A DNA stretch of 64,000 nt from positions 248,001-312,000 of the forward strand of contig VZRS01000224.1 of the NCBI GenBank assembly GCA_013398055.1, given 5' to 3'. Below, in pieces: positions 38,001-47,520 of this stretch; the first letter of the stretch is position 1, and each line of letters begins with the position of its first letter. The translations under genes were made by a program, and so were the position numbers. Under the pieces are notes generated by a model. That model did no database searches and was not told where the DNA came from. It worked only from the letters and a program-made list of their open reading frames with translations. This DNA comes from Ifrita kowaldi. Its lineage: Eukaryota > Chordata > Aves > Passeriformes > Cinclosomatidae.

Positions 38001-40393
38001 GATTCTGGCACTGTGAAATTACTTGAACTAAATCATTCCTTCTGTCAGGTGAACCAAGGTAAACTGGTCATGTAGGCAGTCTTAGCCTTATCCCATTGAT
38101 AAGCTTTTTAAACCTCTCAGCACATTTTAAGCCAAATTCCTATTATCTTGCAGCAGTGGACAGTTGAGAGGTAAGAGGGAAACCTTGTGTGAAGGTGATG
38201 GCTATAGCTGCTACAATTCAGCTAACGTGCAGGAGTTTATTAACCTGTTATAGTCAGTGCTATAGGTCAGGTTCTGCTCAGAATTAAAACAAAATAAATA
38301 AATAAGTTAGCCCATTAGCCTTCAAACACATAGCTTTAAACCCGAGCAATCCTTGTAAAGTTAAAATACCCATTTACAGAGATGCTGGTAGAATCACTGT
38401 CTTGATAGTCAATATTTTCAATAGTAAATAAGCCTTGAAAATTCAAAATTTTCTCAAAATTCCAGTGAAACATTTAACCAGTGCTATAATTTTAGTCTCC
38501 GGCTATAGTAGTTGGAATTTTCAATTTTGAAGACATGTTCCTTGAAATCAGGTAATTGAGACCTGTAACCTATGAGGTCTTTGGTTCTTAGAATCAGACC
38601 ACATGCTTTTGATAAGGGACCAGTGTATTATATACTCATTGGCAATATCATTTAACCTTTGCAACTGTGAAGAACATTCCTTCCAACATTACCCGTGCAT
38701 GCTTTTGTCTTTCAAATTCCTTCACTCATTTAAAAAGTCTTAAGCTATGTATTCGTATGGTTGTTGGTCTTGAAAAGCTCTTTTCATTCGTGTTGGATCA
38801 CAGAAACTGAATGCTGGAATTACTATTTTTAGCAAGCGCTGCCATTTGTGTTAGTGATAAATGTATCATGTTGTTATGGCAACTGAAATCCTAATGTACT
38901 GATTAATGACACTGACATTATTTGATTGAACAACACATGTGATGCTGTTCAGTCCTCTGAAAATTTTAACCAACTTTTTTTATTTATTCATTTGGTGCAA
39001 TAGTTTTACACAAATTCAGTGTGTAATGCTTTCATAAAAGATTGTCATGTTACAGTAGCTTAGTGATCCCAGGCTGAGGTCAGAGACAGTTGTCTTACCT
39101 GAACACTCTGAATAGATTTCCCTTATAATAGTGGGTTTGGATTTGGTATGATATGGGCAGTCTTTTTTTCAGGTATTCTAATAACCTAGTAATACTGGCA
39201 GTTGATGCTGTATATGAAAAAACTGGGTACTGTGTGTCAGAATAAAATGCAGATTTGGTCTTCTAATCTGCTTTCTCATAGCTTCTGTTCCTTAATGTTT
39301 CCTGTAAAGACAAAGATTTTTATACTTGATCTTTGAAATTTCTTTAACTTGTCAATTCCCAACAGTCGGTGAGTTCAGCCCTGATTTTAGTGGATGCAGT
39401 TTTGTTGTCTTTGTTTCTCTGCTGCATATTACAGCAGGGCTGAATCTGGATTTGTGGTTACCTTGGTTTCCTCAGCTTCTGCTGGAGTTCCTCTTGCATG
39501 GGTTTGGCTGTAAAATAGTTGGAACTGCTGTTTCTAATAGATAAAAATGCATCTGCAACTGTAAACACCATCACCATGATGATTAAAGTAAACTGATTCA
39601 ATGGGTAATGTAAAATAAAATTATTAGGTTGTCTTAAAAAAATATTAAACTTTCCAATTAAATTTAGCATTCAGTCTGTGTGCATTGTTACTCATTTATC
39701 TCCAGAAAAAAAACAGGACACAGACTTCATAGCATTGTTGTGTTTTAATTCTCTGACCACTATCACTAGTTTTTGTCTGATTATGGAATCAGGTGCTGTC
39801 AAGATAAAGCAAATAGAATATATTTGCTAGTAGATGAAAAAAAGGTGTGTACTTACAAAGGACAGTGAGAAGCCACTGGAGGTAGAAGGTAGATCACTAA
39901 GTTTATCAGTCTTTTAAAATCTACAGGGGAGTGCAGGTGGGAAACTAATGTACACAGATTAAATCCTTGTATTATTTTTTGCTTGACTGTAGAAATAAAG
40001 AAGCTCCTGTCTTGGTTTATCAGGTCATATATGTGAGTTTGTCTGAATATGATGCAACGAGAGAAAGAAGCCTTTTTTTTAAAAAAAAAGTTTGATCTGT
40101 TTTCACAGTTGAAGTAAAACGCCTTTTAGTGTAACTCAGACTGATGTTTAATGTGTATTTTTAATGTATATCTTCAATTCCTTGTATGTAAAACAGTTAT
40201 ATTCCCTACAATTTGCAAATTATGTTGTTTTGTTTTGGTTTTTAGAGAGCAGATTATAAAACAGTCAACAGAACTGGTCTGCAGAGCTTACAGTGAGTTA
40301 TATGCAGCTGTGATGGATCCTTCAAATGAATATAAGGATCCAGAAACCATCCTACACAGATCTCCTCATCAAGTTCAGGCACTCCTTTCATAG
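1968..40393 (+). CDS. COG6: COG6, conserved oligomeric Golgi complex subunit 6 (15 3' coding exons; 5' end outside window)
   Basis: COG6 is a subunit of lobe B (COG5-COG8) of the eight-subunit COG tether. This peripheral Golgi complex captures vesicles in retrograde intra-Golgi traffic and so keeps glycosylation enzymes in place; human COG6 defects cause a congenital disorder of glycosylation. Joining exons 1968-2079, 4100-4182, 4422-4492, 5659-5752, 10434-10562, 10673-10764, 15087-15151, 19015-19106, 20792-20909, 29750-29881, 30433-30600, 32531-32638, 34089-34142, 36572-36651 and 40246-40393 gives one open frame of 514 residues. It is near-identical to what I recall of vertebrate COG6: [74 protein letters not shown] and a C-terminus ending VQALLS. 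It is helical and soluble, with no signal peptide or membrane segment, as the family expects. The N-terminal coiled-coil part, about 143 residues by comparison with the 657-residue human protein, is not in the window. Confidence 0.97.
2080..4099 (+). other. COG6: COG6 intron 1 in window
   Basis: This is a 2.0-kb AT-rich intron. It has a T run at about 3597-3619 and a T/G-rich tract at 3831-3868, and nothing else I recognise. Confidence 0.85.
3831..3868. repeat. T/G-rich low-complexity tract
   Basis: Runs of T are broken by single or double G (GTTTGTTTTGTTGG type) in COG6 intron 1. Confidence 0.8.
4100..4182 (+). CDS. COG6: COG6 coding exon 2 of 15 in window
   Basis: The acceptor is TTGATTTAG and the donor GG|GTGAGT. 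It starts in phase 0 with [17 protein letters not shown] and ends NQQRA plus two bases of a Gly codon. As I recall them, mammalian sequences have Thr where this one has Arg in NQQRAG. Confidence 0.95.
4422..4492 (+). CDS. COG6: COG6 coding exon 3 of 15 in window
   Basis: The acceptor is CTTGTAG and the donor CAAA|GTAGGA, a weak donor with A at -1. The first base completes Gly, followed by [19 protein letters not shown] and RWTQ, then one base of a split Asn. The 23 whole codons match the family. The frame runs on open into the intron to 4596, which is only readthrough. Confidence 0.94.
4493..5658 (+). other. COG6: COG6 intron 3 in window
   Basis: This is a 1.2-kb AT-rich unique intron with no recognised repeat. 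The preceding intron (4183-4421) is only 239 bp and is also unremarkable. Confidence 0.85.
5659..5752 (+). CDS. COG6: COG6 coding exon 4 of 15 in window
   Basis: The acceptor is TTTTATAG and the donor ACAA|GTAAGT is strong. After the split Asn it reads [20 protein letters not shown] and on to [10 protein letters not shown], ending with two bases of a Lys codon. The Cys pair and the QDRPVLYKY segment are family-typical. Confidence 0.95.
8533..8548. repeat. (ATT)n short microsatellite
   Basis: About five ATT units lie in COG6 intron 4. Confidence 0.8.
9208..9808 (-). mobile_element. CR1 LINE, 3' part (end of pol plus 3' UTR)
   Basis: Read on the minus strand, the right part encodes a decayed CR1 reverse-transcriptase C-terminus. 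The segment [15 protein letters not shown], then [20 protein letters not shown] and KRRLRGDL, is family-typical. The left part is the CR1 3' UTR and ends in TTCCAACTCAGC-like sequence and TCTGTGATT. It is 5'-truncated, as nearly all CR1 copies are, and inserted antisense to COG6. Confidence 0.9.
10093..10124. repeat. (TG)n(TA)n microsatellite
   Basis: A TG run passes directly into a TA run in intron 4, about 310 bp before exon 5. Confidence 0.9.
10434..10562 (+). CDS. COG6: COG6 coding exon 5 of 15 in window
   Basis: The acceptor is AATAACAG and the donor AG|GTACAG. It encodes [20 protein letters not shown], then [20 protein letters not shown] and PL, ending with two bases of Arg. This is one of the most conserved COG6 stretches, and its 42 whole codons contain no indel against the family. 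Confidence 0.96.
10673..10764 (+). CDS. COG6: COG6 coding exon 6 of 15 in window
   Basis: It is separated from the previous exon by the shortest intron, 110 bp. The acceptor is TTTGTGTAG and the donor CAAG|GTAGTA. It reads [20 protein letters not shown] and then [10 protein letters not shown], with one base of a split Gly. Confidence 0.95.
10765..15086 (+). other. COG6: COG6 intron 6 in window
   Basis: This 4.3-kb intron is largely unique and AT-rich. It includes a short 14-bp tandem duplication (GCTAGCAGAGCCTG) at 13357-13383. I recognise no transposon. Confidence 0.85.
13357..13383. repeat. 14-bp tandem duplication
   Basis: The unit GCTAGCAGAGCCTG is followed at once by a second near-complete copy. 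Confidence 0.8.
15087..15151 (+). CDS. COG6: COG6 coding exon 7 of 15 in window
   Basis: The acceptor is AACTATAG and the donor AAG|GTGAAG. This 65-bp exon completes Gly and encodes [20 protein letters not shown] followed by K, ending in phase 0. Confidence 0.95.
15771..15816. repeat. T/G-rich low-complexity tract
   Basis: G and T runs, including GGGGGTTTTTTGTTTGTTTT, lie in COG6 intron 7. Confidence 0.8.
16309..16568 (-). mobile_element. CR1 LINE 3' fragment
   Basis: On the minus strand it shows the CR1 3' UTR with a heavily diverged terminus (TCACAGAATTACAGAAGGGTT as displayed) and the trait 'tttggacaag'. It carries many substitutions, so it is an old copy. It is antisense to COG6 in intron 7. 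Confidence 0.85.
17648..17744. repeat. T/G-rich low-complexity tract
   Basis: Nearly 100 bp of T runs are punctuated by G and later C in intron 7. Positions 17656-17676 are perfectly antisense to 21428-21448 in intron 9. Confidence 0.9.
19015..19106 (+). CDS. COG6: COG6 coding exon 8 of 15 in window
   Basis: The acceptor is ATGATGCAG and the donor AG|GTATGT. It starts in phase 0 with [20 protein letters not shown], continues [10 protein letters not shown] and ends with two bases of Ser. With exon 9 it is flanked by mutually antisense low-complexity tracts in introns 7 and 9. Confidence 0.95.
19107..20791 (+). other. COG6: COG6 intron 8 in window
   Basis: This is a 1.7-kb intron of mostly unique sequence with a T-rich stretch near 19455-19490. 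Position 20354 has TGTGATGGTTTAACCC, which resembles the 5' end of some avian retroviral LTRs, but no LTR body follows. Confidence 0.8.
20792..20909 (+). CDS. COG6: COG6 coding exon 9 of 15 in window
   Basis: The acceptor is TTGCTTTCAG and the donor AAG|GTTTGT, with an unusual T at +3. It completes Ser, then encodes [20 protein letters not shown] followed by [19 protein letters not shown], and ends in phase 0. Confidence 0.95.
21411..21492. repeat. A/C-rich low-complexity tract
   Basis: An A10 run is followed by CAAAA, CCAAA and CCCAAAAA units in intron 9. It is the opposite-strand counterpart of the T/G tracts elsewhere in the gene. Confidence 0.9.
26211..26600 (-). mobile_element. CR1 LINE 3' fragment
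   Basis: The displayed strand starts TCACAGAATTAAAGAATGGA and runs through 'gttgcccaggatttgctccagc' and 'cctcttgacctgttactgga', all CR1 3' UTR landmarks read in reverse. It is diverged, with small indels. It lies in intron 9, antisense to COG6. Confidence 0.85.
27891..27910. repeat. Tandem 10-mer, two copies
   Basis: ACAAGAAGAA occurs twice without spacing. Confidence 0.85.
29750..29881 (+). CDS. COG6: COG6 coding exon 10 of 15 in window
   Basis: The acceptor is GTTCTTCAG and the donor CAG|GTACAA. This 132-bp exon is phase 0 at both ends and encodes [20 protein letters not shown] through [14 protein letters not shown]. It lies downstream of the largest intron, 8.8 kb. Confidence 0.96.
29882..32530 (+). 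other. COG6: COG6 introns 10 (29882-30432) and 11 (30601-32530), exon 11 between
   Basis: Both introns are AT-rich unique sequence without recognisable transposons. Exon 11 lies between them at 30433-30600. Confidence 0.8.
30433..30600 (+). CDS. COG6: COG6 coding exon 11 of 15 in window
   Basis: The acceptor is GCTATTTTAG and the donor CAG|GTAAGC is strong. It is 168 bp, phase 0 at both ends, and encodes [20 protein letters not shown] through [14 protein letters not shown]. It is the largest exon in the window and almost unchanged from mammals. Confidence 0.96.
32531..32638 (+). CDS. COG6: COG6 coding exon 12 of 15 in window
   Basis: The acceptor is AACATTTCAG and the donor CAG|GTGAGC. It is 108 bp, phase 0 at both ends, and encodes [20 protein letters not shown] through [11 protein letters not shown]. 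Confidence 0.96.
32639..34088 (+). other. COG6: COG6 intron 12 in window
   Basis: This is a 1.45-kb intron of unique sequence. The part around 32740-33220 is somewhat GC-richer than its surroundings. I recognise no repeat or gene. Confidence 0.8.
34089..34142 (+). CDS. COG6: COG6 coding exon 13 of 15 in window (54-bp microexon-like)
   Basis: The acceptor is GATTCTTAG and the donor ATG|GTAAGC. It is only 54 bp, phase 0 at both ends, and encodes the 18 residues [18 protein letters not shown]. It diverges more from the mammalian sequence than its neighbours, as expected of a flexible linker. Skipping it would keep the frame. Confidence 0.92.
35596..35616. repeat. (AATG)n short microsatellite
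   Basis: About four AATG units occur, preceded by an inverted ATTC pair. Confidence 0.8.
35863..36010 (-). mobile_element. CR1 LINE 3' end, short copy
   Basis: The displayed strand TCACAGAACGGTTTGGGTTG, then 'gaatggaccttaaggaccatc' and 'ccatgggcagggacac', is the reverse of the canonical CR1 3' terminus. It is about 150 bp and less diverged than the neighbouring fragments. Confidence 0.92.
36572..36651 (+). CDS. COG6: COG6 coding exon 14 of 15 in window
   Basis: The acceptor is TCTTCTCGTAG and the donor GTGAA|GTAAGT is strong. It encodes [20 protein letters not shown] followed by LLSATV and two bases of Lys. Mammals, as I recall, start this segment with Val rather than Ala. Confidence 0.95.
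36652..40245 (+). other. COG6: COG6 intron 14 in window
   Basis: This 3.6-kb final intron has a CR1 3' remnant at about 37542-37630 and a T/A homopolymer junction at 40071-40089. It is otherwise AT-rich unique sequence. Confidence 0.85.
37542..37630 (-). mobile_element. CR1 LINE 3' remnant
   Basis: The sequence 'gaacagttcagttggaaggg', then 'acctacaacgatcagctagtcc', is the reverse of a CR1 3' terminus subtype. The inner limit is uncertain; the following 100 bp may be an eroded continuation. Confidence 0.75.
40246..40393 (+). CDS. COG6: COG6 terminal coding exon with stop
   Basis: The acceptor is GGTTTTTAG after a T-rich tract. It completes Lys, then encodes [40 protein letters not shown] and HQVQALLS, stopping at TAG 40391-40393. 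The C-terminus ends where the family ends, so the gene is intact at this side. Confidence 0.97.
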
Positions 40394-40911
40394 TCGTGCG
40401 TCCCCCAGATTAATCAGAATCCATAATTCTCTATTTCTTGAGTATTTGCATTGAATTATTTTTCTGCTTTGAATTTGGATGTGTAATTGTATAGTTAAAA
40501 TACGTAGGAATGCAATTTTCTTTAATCTGCTTGGCAGAAGTCTAGTCTTTTCTGTGTCTTTGAATACTTTCAATAGGCCAGCAAATAGAATATAGATTGA
40601 AAATTATTTTAATGTATTTCTCTGATGGAAATGGACCTTGACAATGTGCAATCTCTTTGAAAAAGGAGAAAAGCTTTTTTCCTTGCTGTACGTAATCCTT
40701 TCCACTACAGGCTTAACCAGTGTCTCTTATGACCTCACCAGTATTTTTATTTGCTCTATTGTCTGTTCTCTCACTCTTTTTCTCAGCCTGCCATCAGTAA
40801 ACACTGATAACTGAAATTTTAATACAACTGATACACTTTGAATGACTTATGCATCAGTTTTGCAGCTCATAAATCATTTCAGAATACTTGATGCTCTTGC
40901 AAATCCTGTTG

Positions 40912-40917
40912 ATTAAA
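40912..40917 (+). promoter_or_regulatory. COG6: Candidate proximal poly(A) signal ATTAAA
   Basis: ATTAAA lies 519 nt after the COG6 stop. A G/T-rich element (TTTGTGTGGTTTTTTT) follows about 15-35 nt downstream, the arrangement expected around a cleavage site. No transcript evidence is available here. Confidence 0.5.
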
Positions 40918-41641
40918 TCTTTGAGGCAAAATTTGTGTGGTTTTTTTGCAATCTATTATCTGGTGTTTCCTGTCAGAAAAAGAATTGTTTGAACTACATG
41001 CTTGTACATAACCTGGAACTTCATGCTTTAAATTATTTTTATAATTCTATTTTACTGGAAGGATTTTGGTTTAGTGCAGTTGCTTTCAGTAGGAATCCTT
41101 ATATCACTTGAACCTTGCTGATCTCCTGAGGCTGGGACCAGTAACAGTGTAGGTTAGGGTAGTGGTTTGCACAGCAGTATGGCCATTCCTCCCTCACATG
41201 TACATGATTTTTGTTTTGCTTATTTTTATGTACAGAAAAAGTCCATCTGCTCTAGTAGAAGTATTCATTCAGTTCATAATCCACCAAGAGATTTTCATGG
41301 TTTACATGACTTGGGATTTATGTGGGAGAACTGAAGTGCATCAATGTCCCAGTCTGATGCATAGAAAGCCATAAGTGAAGCTTTCATTTCTTTCCTCCAT
41401 TGGTGCAAGGTGGAGGTTTCCTGTGTAGAAGTCCTGATAATACAGAGTTATGATTTAGGGAACATCTGCTTCCAGGAAAAGAGGAAAATAAATGGGAGGG
41501 AAAAAAAAGAAGGACACTTGTTCTCTGTTGGGTCTTGTGATAATTTTCTGCAAATTCCTTGAACGTAGTTATTTTTTAGGAAAGTGTTGTTCAAGAGAAA
41601 CCTTAGGAAACAAAAAGTTAGTAAAATGGATTTGTGACTAG

Positions 41642-41661
41642 GGTTTTTGTTTGTTTGTTTT
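41642..41661. repeat. T/G-rich short tract
   Basis: GTTTGTTTG units lie in the probable 3' UTR of COG6. Confidence 0.7.
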
Positions 41662-42599
41662 GAAAGGATAATTTAAGCGAACTGTTTTGTTGGAAGCATT
41701 TCACTTTTTTTCTTCTCTTTGTTACTGTAGGAGTGCCACGGAGTTATTACAGTCACCTGAGTTTACTCTCACATTATATGTGGCTTATTTTATGTACATC
41801 AAGGGGGAGAGGAGCAGTCATTCATATTGAATAACTTATTTTACTTTTATTAGTAGTAATAGTCCACATATAAAATACATACTTGGTGGCAGCCGAGTCT
41901 GCAGTTTAGTGTATGCTTGCAAAAGAGCAAGACATAAAGAGCAGCAGCAATACATTTTAGCCTCTTGGAAAACTCATTGCACAAAATGCATTCAGTGCGC
42001 TCCGAAAACAGCTTCTGTGGTAATGCCACAATAAAGCAATAGCTCCTTTTCCAAATGGGAGTAATTTGTTGGTATAGAAAGTGTAAGTGTCCCTGGAGTT
42101 CTTGGGCCAGGCATAAATCTTTCTGTAAATATGAATGTTAGATTTATTCTGTTTAAAATCTCTAGACCTGTAAGACAAAAAATTCTAGAAGCTGAGTAAA
42201 GCTCTAATGGAAAATTACCAGGTAAGGCTCTTTATATTACTCAGATTTTGCACTGCATAGTATACATTCAGGCGGCTGTTCCTTGTTGTTTAATAATGTT
42301 AATATTGCTTAATATGCCTGTAATTATTATCTAATATATGAAAATTACATCAGTTGTTAAAGGACTATAAATTAGCTTGAGATGAGAATATTCATAAGAG
42401 TGAACTTTCTCCTGAAATAATACTCAACCTCAATCTCCAATAATCAGTAGTTTGCATGAGGATTACTGAGAAGTTACTTCCTATCTTTGATTCCATGTAG
42501 AGACTTACTCATTATTTTGTCTTCTCTTGGTAAAAATGCAAAAGCTATAGAAGTTGTAATTTAGGAAAATCAAAGTCAATTGCTAATTTTGGTCTGTGC

Positions 42600-42648
42600 A
42601 ATAAAAGTTAATGACCAATGGTCACAAGTAAGAAAGGACATCAATAAA
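42600..42648 (+). promoter_or_regulatory. COG6: Candidate distal poly(A) signals (two AATAAA)
   Basis: AATAAA occurs at 42600-42605 and 42643-42648, followed by T-rich sequence (42660-42695). They could end a long 3' UTR. AATAAA at 41487 and 42030 are weaker alternatives. Confidence 0.35.
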
Positions 42649-42660
42649 AATATTTGATTT

Positions 42661-45600
42661 ACTGACTCTGTCTTCCATGTTATTATTTCTTCTTGATTGC
42701 CTTCCTAAGAGTAGGAAGGAAAACATGGTTGGGTTATGACCTGCCTTTTCCATCTTGGCATTTCTGACCCTTTAATTTTACAAATTCCCATGATTTCCAC
42801 ACTAGGAACATTGAAGCTGCAGTCCCCTGATTAGCTGAAGGATCCATAAGCATTGCAGTAAATGAAATCCCTCTGGGTGTCAGTACCTGGCCCATTTTCA
42901 GACCAGTTACTGCAGGTCTGACTTGAGCATCCCATGCCTGAAGAGATGCTCCTGTGGCTGGGCTGAGTCAGTGAGCCGTTCTGGTGTTGCTCCTTATCAC
43001 TTTTCCTGGAGGGACGTGGCTTTTCCTGGAGAGAGCAACTCCCCGCTCTGTGCTGGGCAGCGACTGGGGCAGGGGGGAAAAGAGAGGGGTTTGCACACTG
43101 CCCGTAGTAGGCAGCACTGCCTGTGTGTGACACCCTGACAGCCCCGCTCTGAGAACAGATGTGTTGTCTGGTACAAAGAGCACTTTCCTGGGAAGTGGGA
43201 GAGCTGGGTTCTGGGCCAAAGGAGTTTGGAATCGACATATCCCATCTTCCTGGCGAGCACCCAGCCCTCTGACTGTTGTGTAGTATGAGATGGGGCAGGT
43301 CTGTTCCTTCTCTTTTGAATTTAGCAGCTGTGCATAAATCAGTGCAAAATATGGGAGGCAGGAGATGAAATAAGCAAGGAGGAGTTTATCCCTGTGGCAT
43401 GTACATAAGGGGTCTCTGAGGTCTCCAAGGTCTGGATCTTCCTCCATTTGTTACATCAGGACCTTACCTTTGGTTCCAGTACATGAGTCCCTGAAACAGA
43501 ATCAGGTTCCCAGGATTTTATCACCCACAGAATATCCAGTGAGCAGCAAGATACGGAGTTGGGCTTGGGTTGGACCCAAGGTGGTTCATCTGCGCTGGTG
43601 GCAATTCCTGTGTGTTCTCTCCTACATGTGCAATTCTCCTGCCTGCTTTATAAATGTGCCCACCACTGAGGAAATACAATATAAAAGTTGTTTTAAATAC
43701 AGCAAGCAAGCAGCAGCCCAGCCTTGGTGATTTTTTGTTTTCTATTACAGGAAAAGAGAATCTTGCGGAGGTTTGGAAAGGTGATAATCTATTTGTTTTG
43801 CAGCATTTCAGAGTGCTCCTCCCTGTTCTCTAAGATTTATGGCTCTAGCCCTGCATTTTGTCTGTTAGACTCAGCTGTAATTATTTTTATTAATGTTTTG
43901 AAATAAGTGTTGAGGGAAAATACTTTCAGAACTGCTAAACTTTTCCATTCGTGTAAAAAACTCTATCTGTTCTTTGATCCCTTTGCTTGGCTTGCTGAGT
44001 CACTTTGCGGGCAACGCAGGGGGTGGGACGCTTATAAAATTTTGAAAATTAAACAAAGAGGTCAGACATACTTCCATGAGCAAAACACACCCTCCAGAAA
44101 GGAACACAGACATGGGTGTGGGTTTATTTGAAATCCACTGCCACCTGCTTGTGAGGGAAAATGCAGGAAAAGAGACATTTACTTATGATGAGGGCACCCA
44201 TCCAAAATGGCCTGGGTAGGGTTAGATGCTGCAGATGGGTGGTAAATTGATGCTATATGTGAGTAGTTCAGAGAATTTTCAAAAATCATATAACTCAACT
44301 CACATATTGAATTTTCTTGTTAAAGATTTCCAGAGCTGCTGCATCTTTTGCCCACCAGTCTCAAGAACTTTGCAAACTTAATTTCAAGCCAATCCAGCAA
44401 CTGCTACACAAATTCTAACCCTTGAATATTTAGAGTAAAATGAGATGCTTTGAGGCACCCAATGCATACAAAGCAGTAGTTGAACTCAGAGCAAATGTGT
44501 GTCGTGAAAGAATTTCAAAATATGGGAAATGAATATAATTTGAACTTGGATATTTGTCCTGAGGGGTATGAGGGCAGGTCTCTCTGGTGGTCCACTACAC
44601 AGTAGGAAACCAACTTCAGTTTTTCAGAATCAAACTCCTTGGAAGTTTTTTAAAGGTGCTCATGTGCTGCGGTGCTGTGCTGAGCTGGCTGTTGGCTGCC
44701 CAGTGAGGCAGCCGAGCTGTGATCCAGTGGGGATGTCCATGCCTGGTGTACGTCATTACCAGATGCTCAAAGGGTGGGTGAACCTCTTGGCACACAAAGA
44801 TCTTTTTCCAATATCCTAACTATCTCCATCCTTTAGTAAAGAGCCACTTTGTGCAGAGCTTCTGCAGGTCTGAAGTAAACACAAGACATTGCTTCTGGCT
44901 TGGTCCTCAACCAACTGTTCATCCGCCCAGAGATGGTGCTGGTAGATCTCCAGCAATCTGCAGAATCCTCTGGTGCAAAGCTAAGGAAAGACAAAGCACA
45001 AAGGAGCCCTTTAGACCTGGAAATACACACTTTTGTACATTACTGTACATATCTTACAGCCTGAATGTGGGTACGACTCCCTCATGCTACAGTCATCACG
45101 CAGACTTCGCGTGCAATGGAAAGGTGAACCACAAAGGCTTTGCTCCTTACAAAAGGAGTTTGTTTTGACTGCCTTGCTTTAGCAGTAAGGAAACCTTGAT
45201 GGAGCAAGATATGGCTGAAAGGTGTTTGATAGATTACTGCAGAGGAGCTGATGGAAAAGAAAGAGACTGTTGCATGTTTCATATTCAGACAATGAAGCTT
45301 TCACTTGCTGCCTCGTTCACAGATGTGGTATTGTCAAATTGCAGGAAAATGCCTAGCAGACTGTATCATTGACTATTTTAGGGAGGAAAAAGAATCAGAA
45401 CACACTATTTATAGAAGCCACACAAATAAGTGGAGAGTTCTTATCAGCCAACGATAACATTAGTTGTGATTTATCAAAGTAATCTTTATTTTATGGAAAA
45501 TGGATAATAGGGTGTAATTTAATCCTCTGTGAATGTAATGTATATTTCAAAGGGTTCTTTTTGTCAGTAAAACCATTTGTTGTACTTGTTAAACTAATTA

Positions 45601-47520
45601 GTCTTGTTACTGTTGCTTAGGACAGGATAAAAGATGCCCATTAATGAAAAAGGGGAGGAAAAGATGGGTTTGAAAGTTTGTGAAATATTTTGTACTCATT
45701 GCAGTTTTCTGATCAAAACGGATTTTGCCTCTCACTGCAAGCCTGTGTTAACTGAGCTTGTGCAGATGATAAATTTCCCTTTTTTAATTAAAAAAAATAA
45801 AGGATTACCCCAAAAATTCATCTCATCTCTGGATGTTTCACCTGCTCCAGGCATCCAGGTCTCCTCCAGCTTTTTTGGCTACCAACGCTGGCACAAGCTA
45901 CCAACCTCGGAGCTGAGCGCCGGCAGGGAGGGTGACGTTCCTGGCTGCTTCTCCCTGCTCTCTGCATTTTTTCCACCATGTGCAAACACATTCCAGGAGT
46001 CACAGAGAAAGTGAAAAGAGAAGAAAATAGAGCTGTCTGGGTGTGTCCTGTGCCGGTCCTTGGCCAGCCACACACCTTTCACTGGGTGAGGGCAAGTTTT
46101 GCCAGGGCAGAGCATGGGGCTGAAGCTCCGTTGAGTCTTGGCTCTGAGAGGGGTCCTGGCAGCAGTGCTAGGCTGTAGAGGCAGGGCATGAGATCATTCT
46201 TTGGCTCTGCAGTTGACCTTGAAAGATCAGAAAGTCAGAAGTGGGTAAGAGTTAAAGAGGACATATATTTTATTATCATAATTTTTTCCTGTTTTCCTTA
46301 GTTTTTTTGGTGTCCTTGTTTGCAGCATGGCAGCCTCATGAACTTTTAATAGGAATTTATGAATGATTTTCCGAGGATAGCACTTAAAAAACTGGCTAAT
46401 CTCTTAAAGGTCTTCTCCCTTAGAAATGTCTCAGAAAATGCTCCTCAGAAGGACCAAGTTATGGGAAAATCCTTAGTGGTCTTGTCTTTGTCTGTAGCAA
46501 TTTTGCATGGTCATCCCAGTTTCTTGATTCTCCTTGTACCCTCCATTGTAGAAACTGTCCAAGTGCAACATTTCTGATCACAAATTACTGCATCCAGTGG
46601 TTTCAAAGGACCTCAAGTCTCCTGGACACAGAGGTGACAAGAAGCCTTGGTCACACTTCCAGCTCCCAGGGCCCCCACTGGAGAGATTGTAAAGCAGATC
46701 TGCCCTCTCCAGCCCTTCCCCACCTTGCTCTGAGGACACCTGCCTACTTCAGCAGGAGAGACTTGTCCCTGCATACGAAGGACAGTTCCTCTGCTGCCTC
46801 TATTACCACTGTCCTGAGTACAACTCACAGCTTGGGATAGGGCTGTCCATCTCCTTCTCAGCTGAAAAGAAAGTACAAGCAAATTACCAGACAAGCTACT
46901 TGATTCATGTACGTGAAATAAAACCTCCACTTCAGCAGCCATTCAGTCAGAAATCTGAGTGGCAAGTCCAACCCTTCTACCTTTGGATCAGGTGGCCCTG
47001 CTGCCTCATCCCTAAATACTGTGGGGACAACAAACCTTTATCCCTGTGAAGATCCATCCCCACCTGTGGCTCACAGAGAAACCTGTGCCTCAGGTCTGGT
47101 GCTCCAGTCCACCCCAGCAGTACACACTGGGTGTCTTCTTACAGCAGCCCTGCTAACGTTGCAAGGCAGAGCTCATGTACCCCATGGGCCTCCAGGACAG
47201 TGACCCAAGCAAATGCCAAGATCAGCTTGCCAGTACTTTGATGTGGAAAGGGTTCTGAACCTGAGAATGTTGTATCCTTGCTGTGCTCTCTTTGGTTTCA
47301 GTATTAATTTCTACTTGAACATGCTCATGCACCATTTCGTTATTTATAAAATACATTAATTTCTGTGGATCCCCTTCCCCAGGCCTTCGTGGCAGCACTC
47401 AGGAATATCACAGTAGTGATAAAAACCTGTCAGCTTTCTAAAGAAATGGGATCAGTTTAGAAAGTCCTTTGAGTTTTATGTTTCTATGACAAAAGGACTG
47501 AAAACTGCCAACCATACCCA
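42661..47520. other. Intergenic, no gene supported
   Basis: This is the interval after COG6. The block 42820-43460 is GC-richer, with overlapping long open frames on the minus strand (up to 159 codons). None resembles a known protein, and they overlap each other in different frames. The block 45480-45620 is AT-rich unique sequence. Confidence 0.7.

Larger units (their letters stand above)
40394..42660 (+). other. COG6: Probable COG6 3' UTR (longest plausible form)
   Basis: This AT-rich sequence directly follows the stop codon and has no recognised transposon. Candidate polyadenylation signals are at 40912, 41487, 42030, 42600 and 42643. The true 3' end cannot be set from sequence alone. A short form ending near 40.93 kb (UTR about 540 nt) and a long form ending near 42.66 kb are both plausible. 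Confidence 0.5.
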
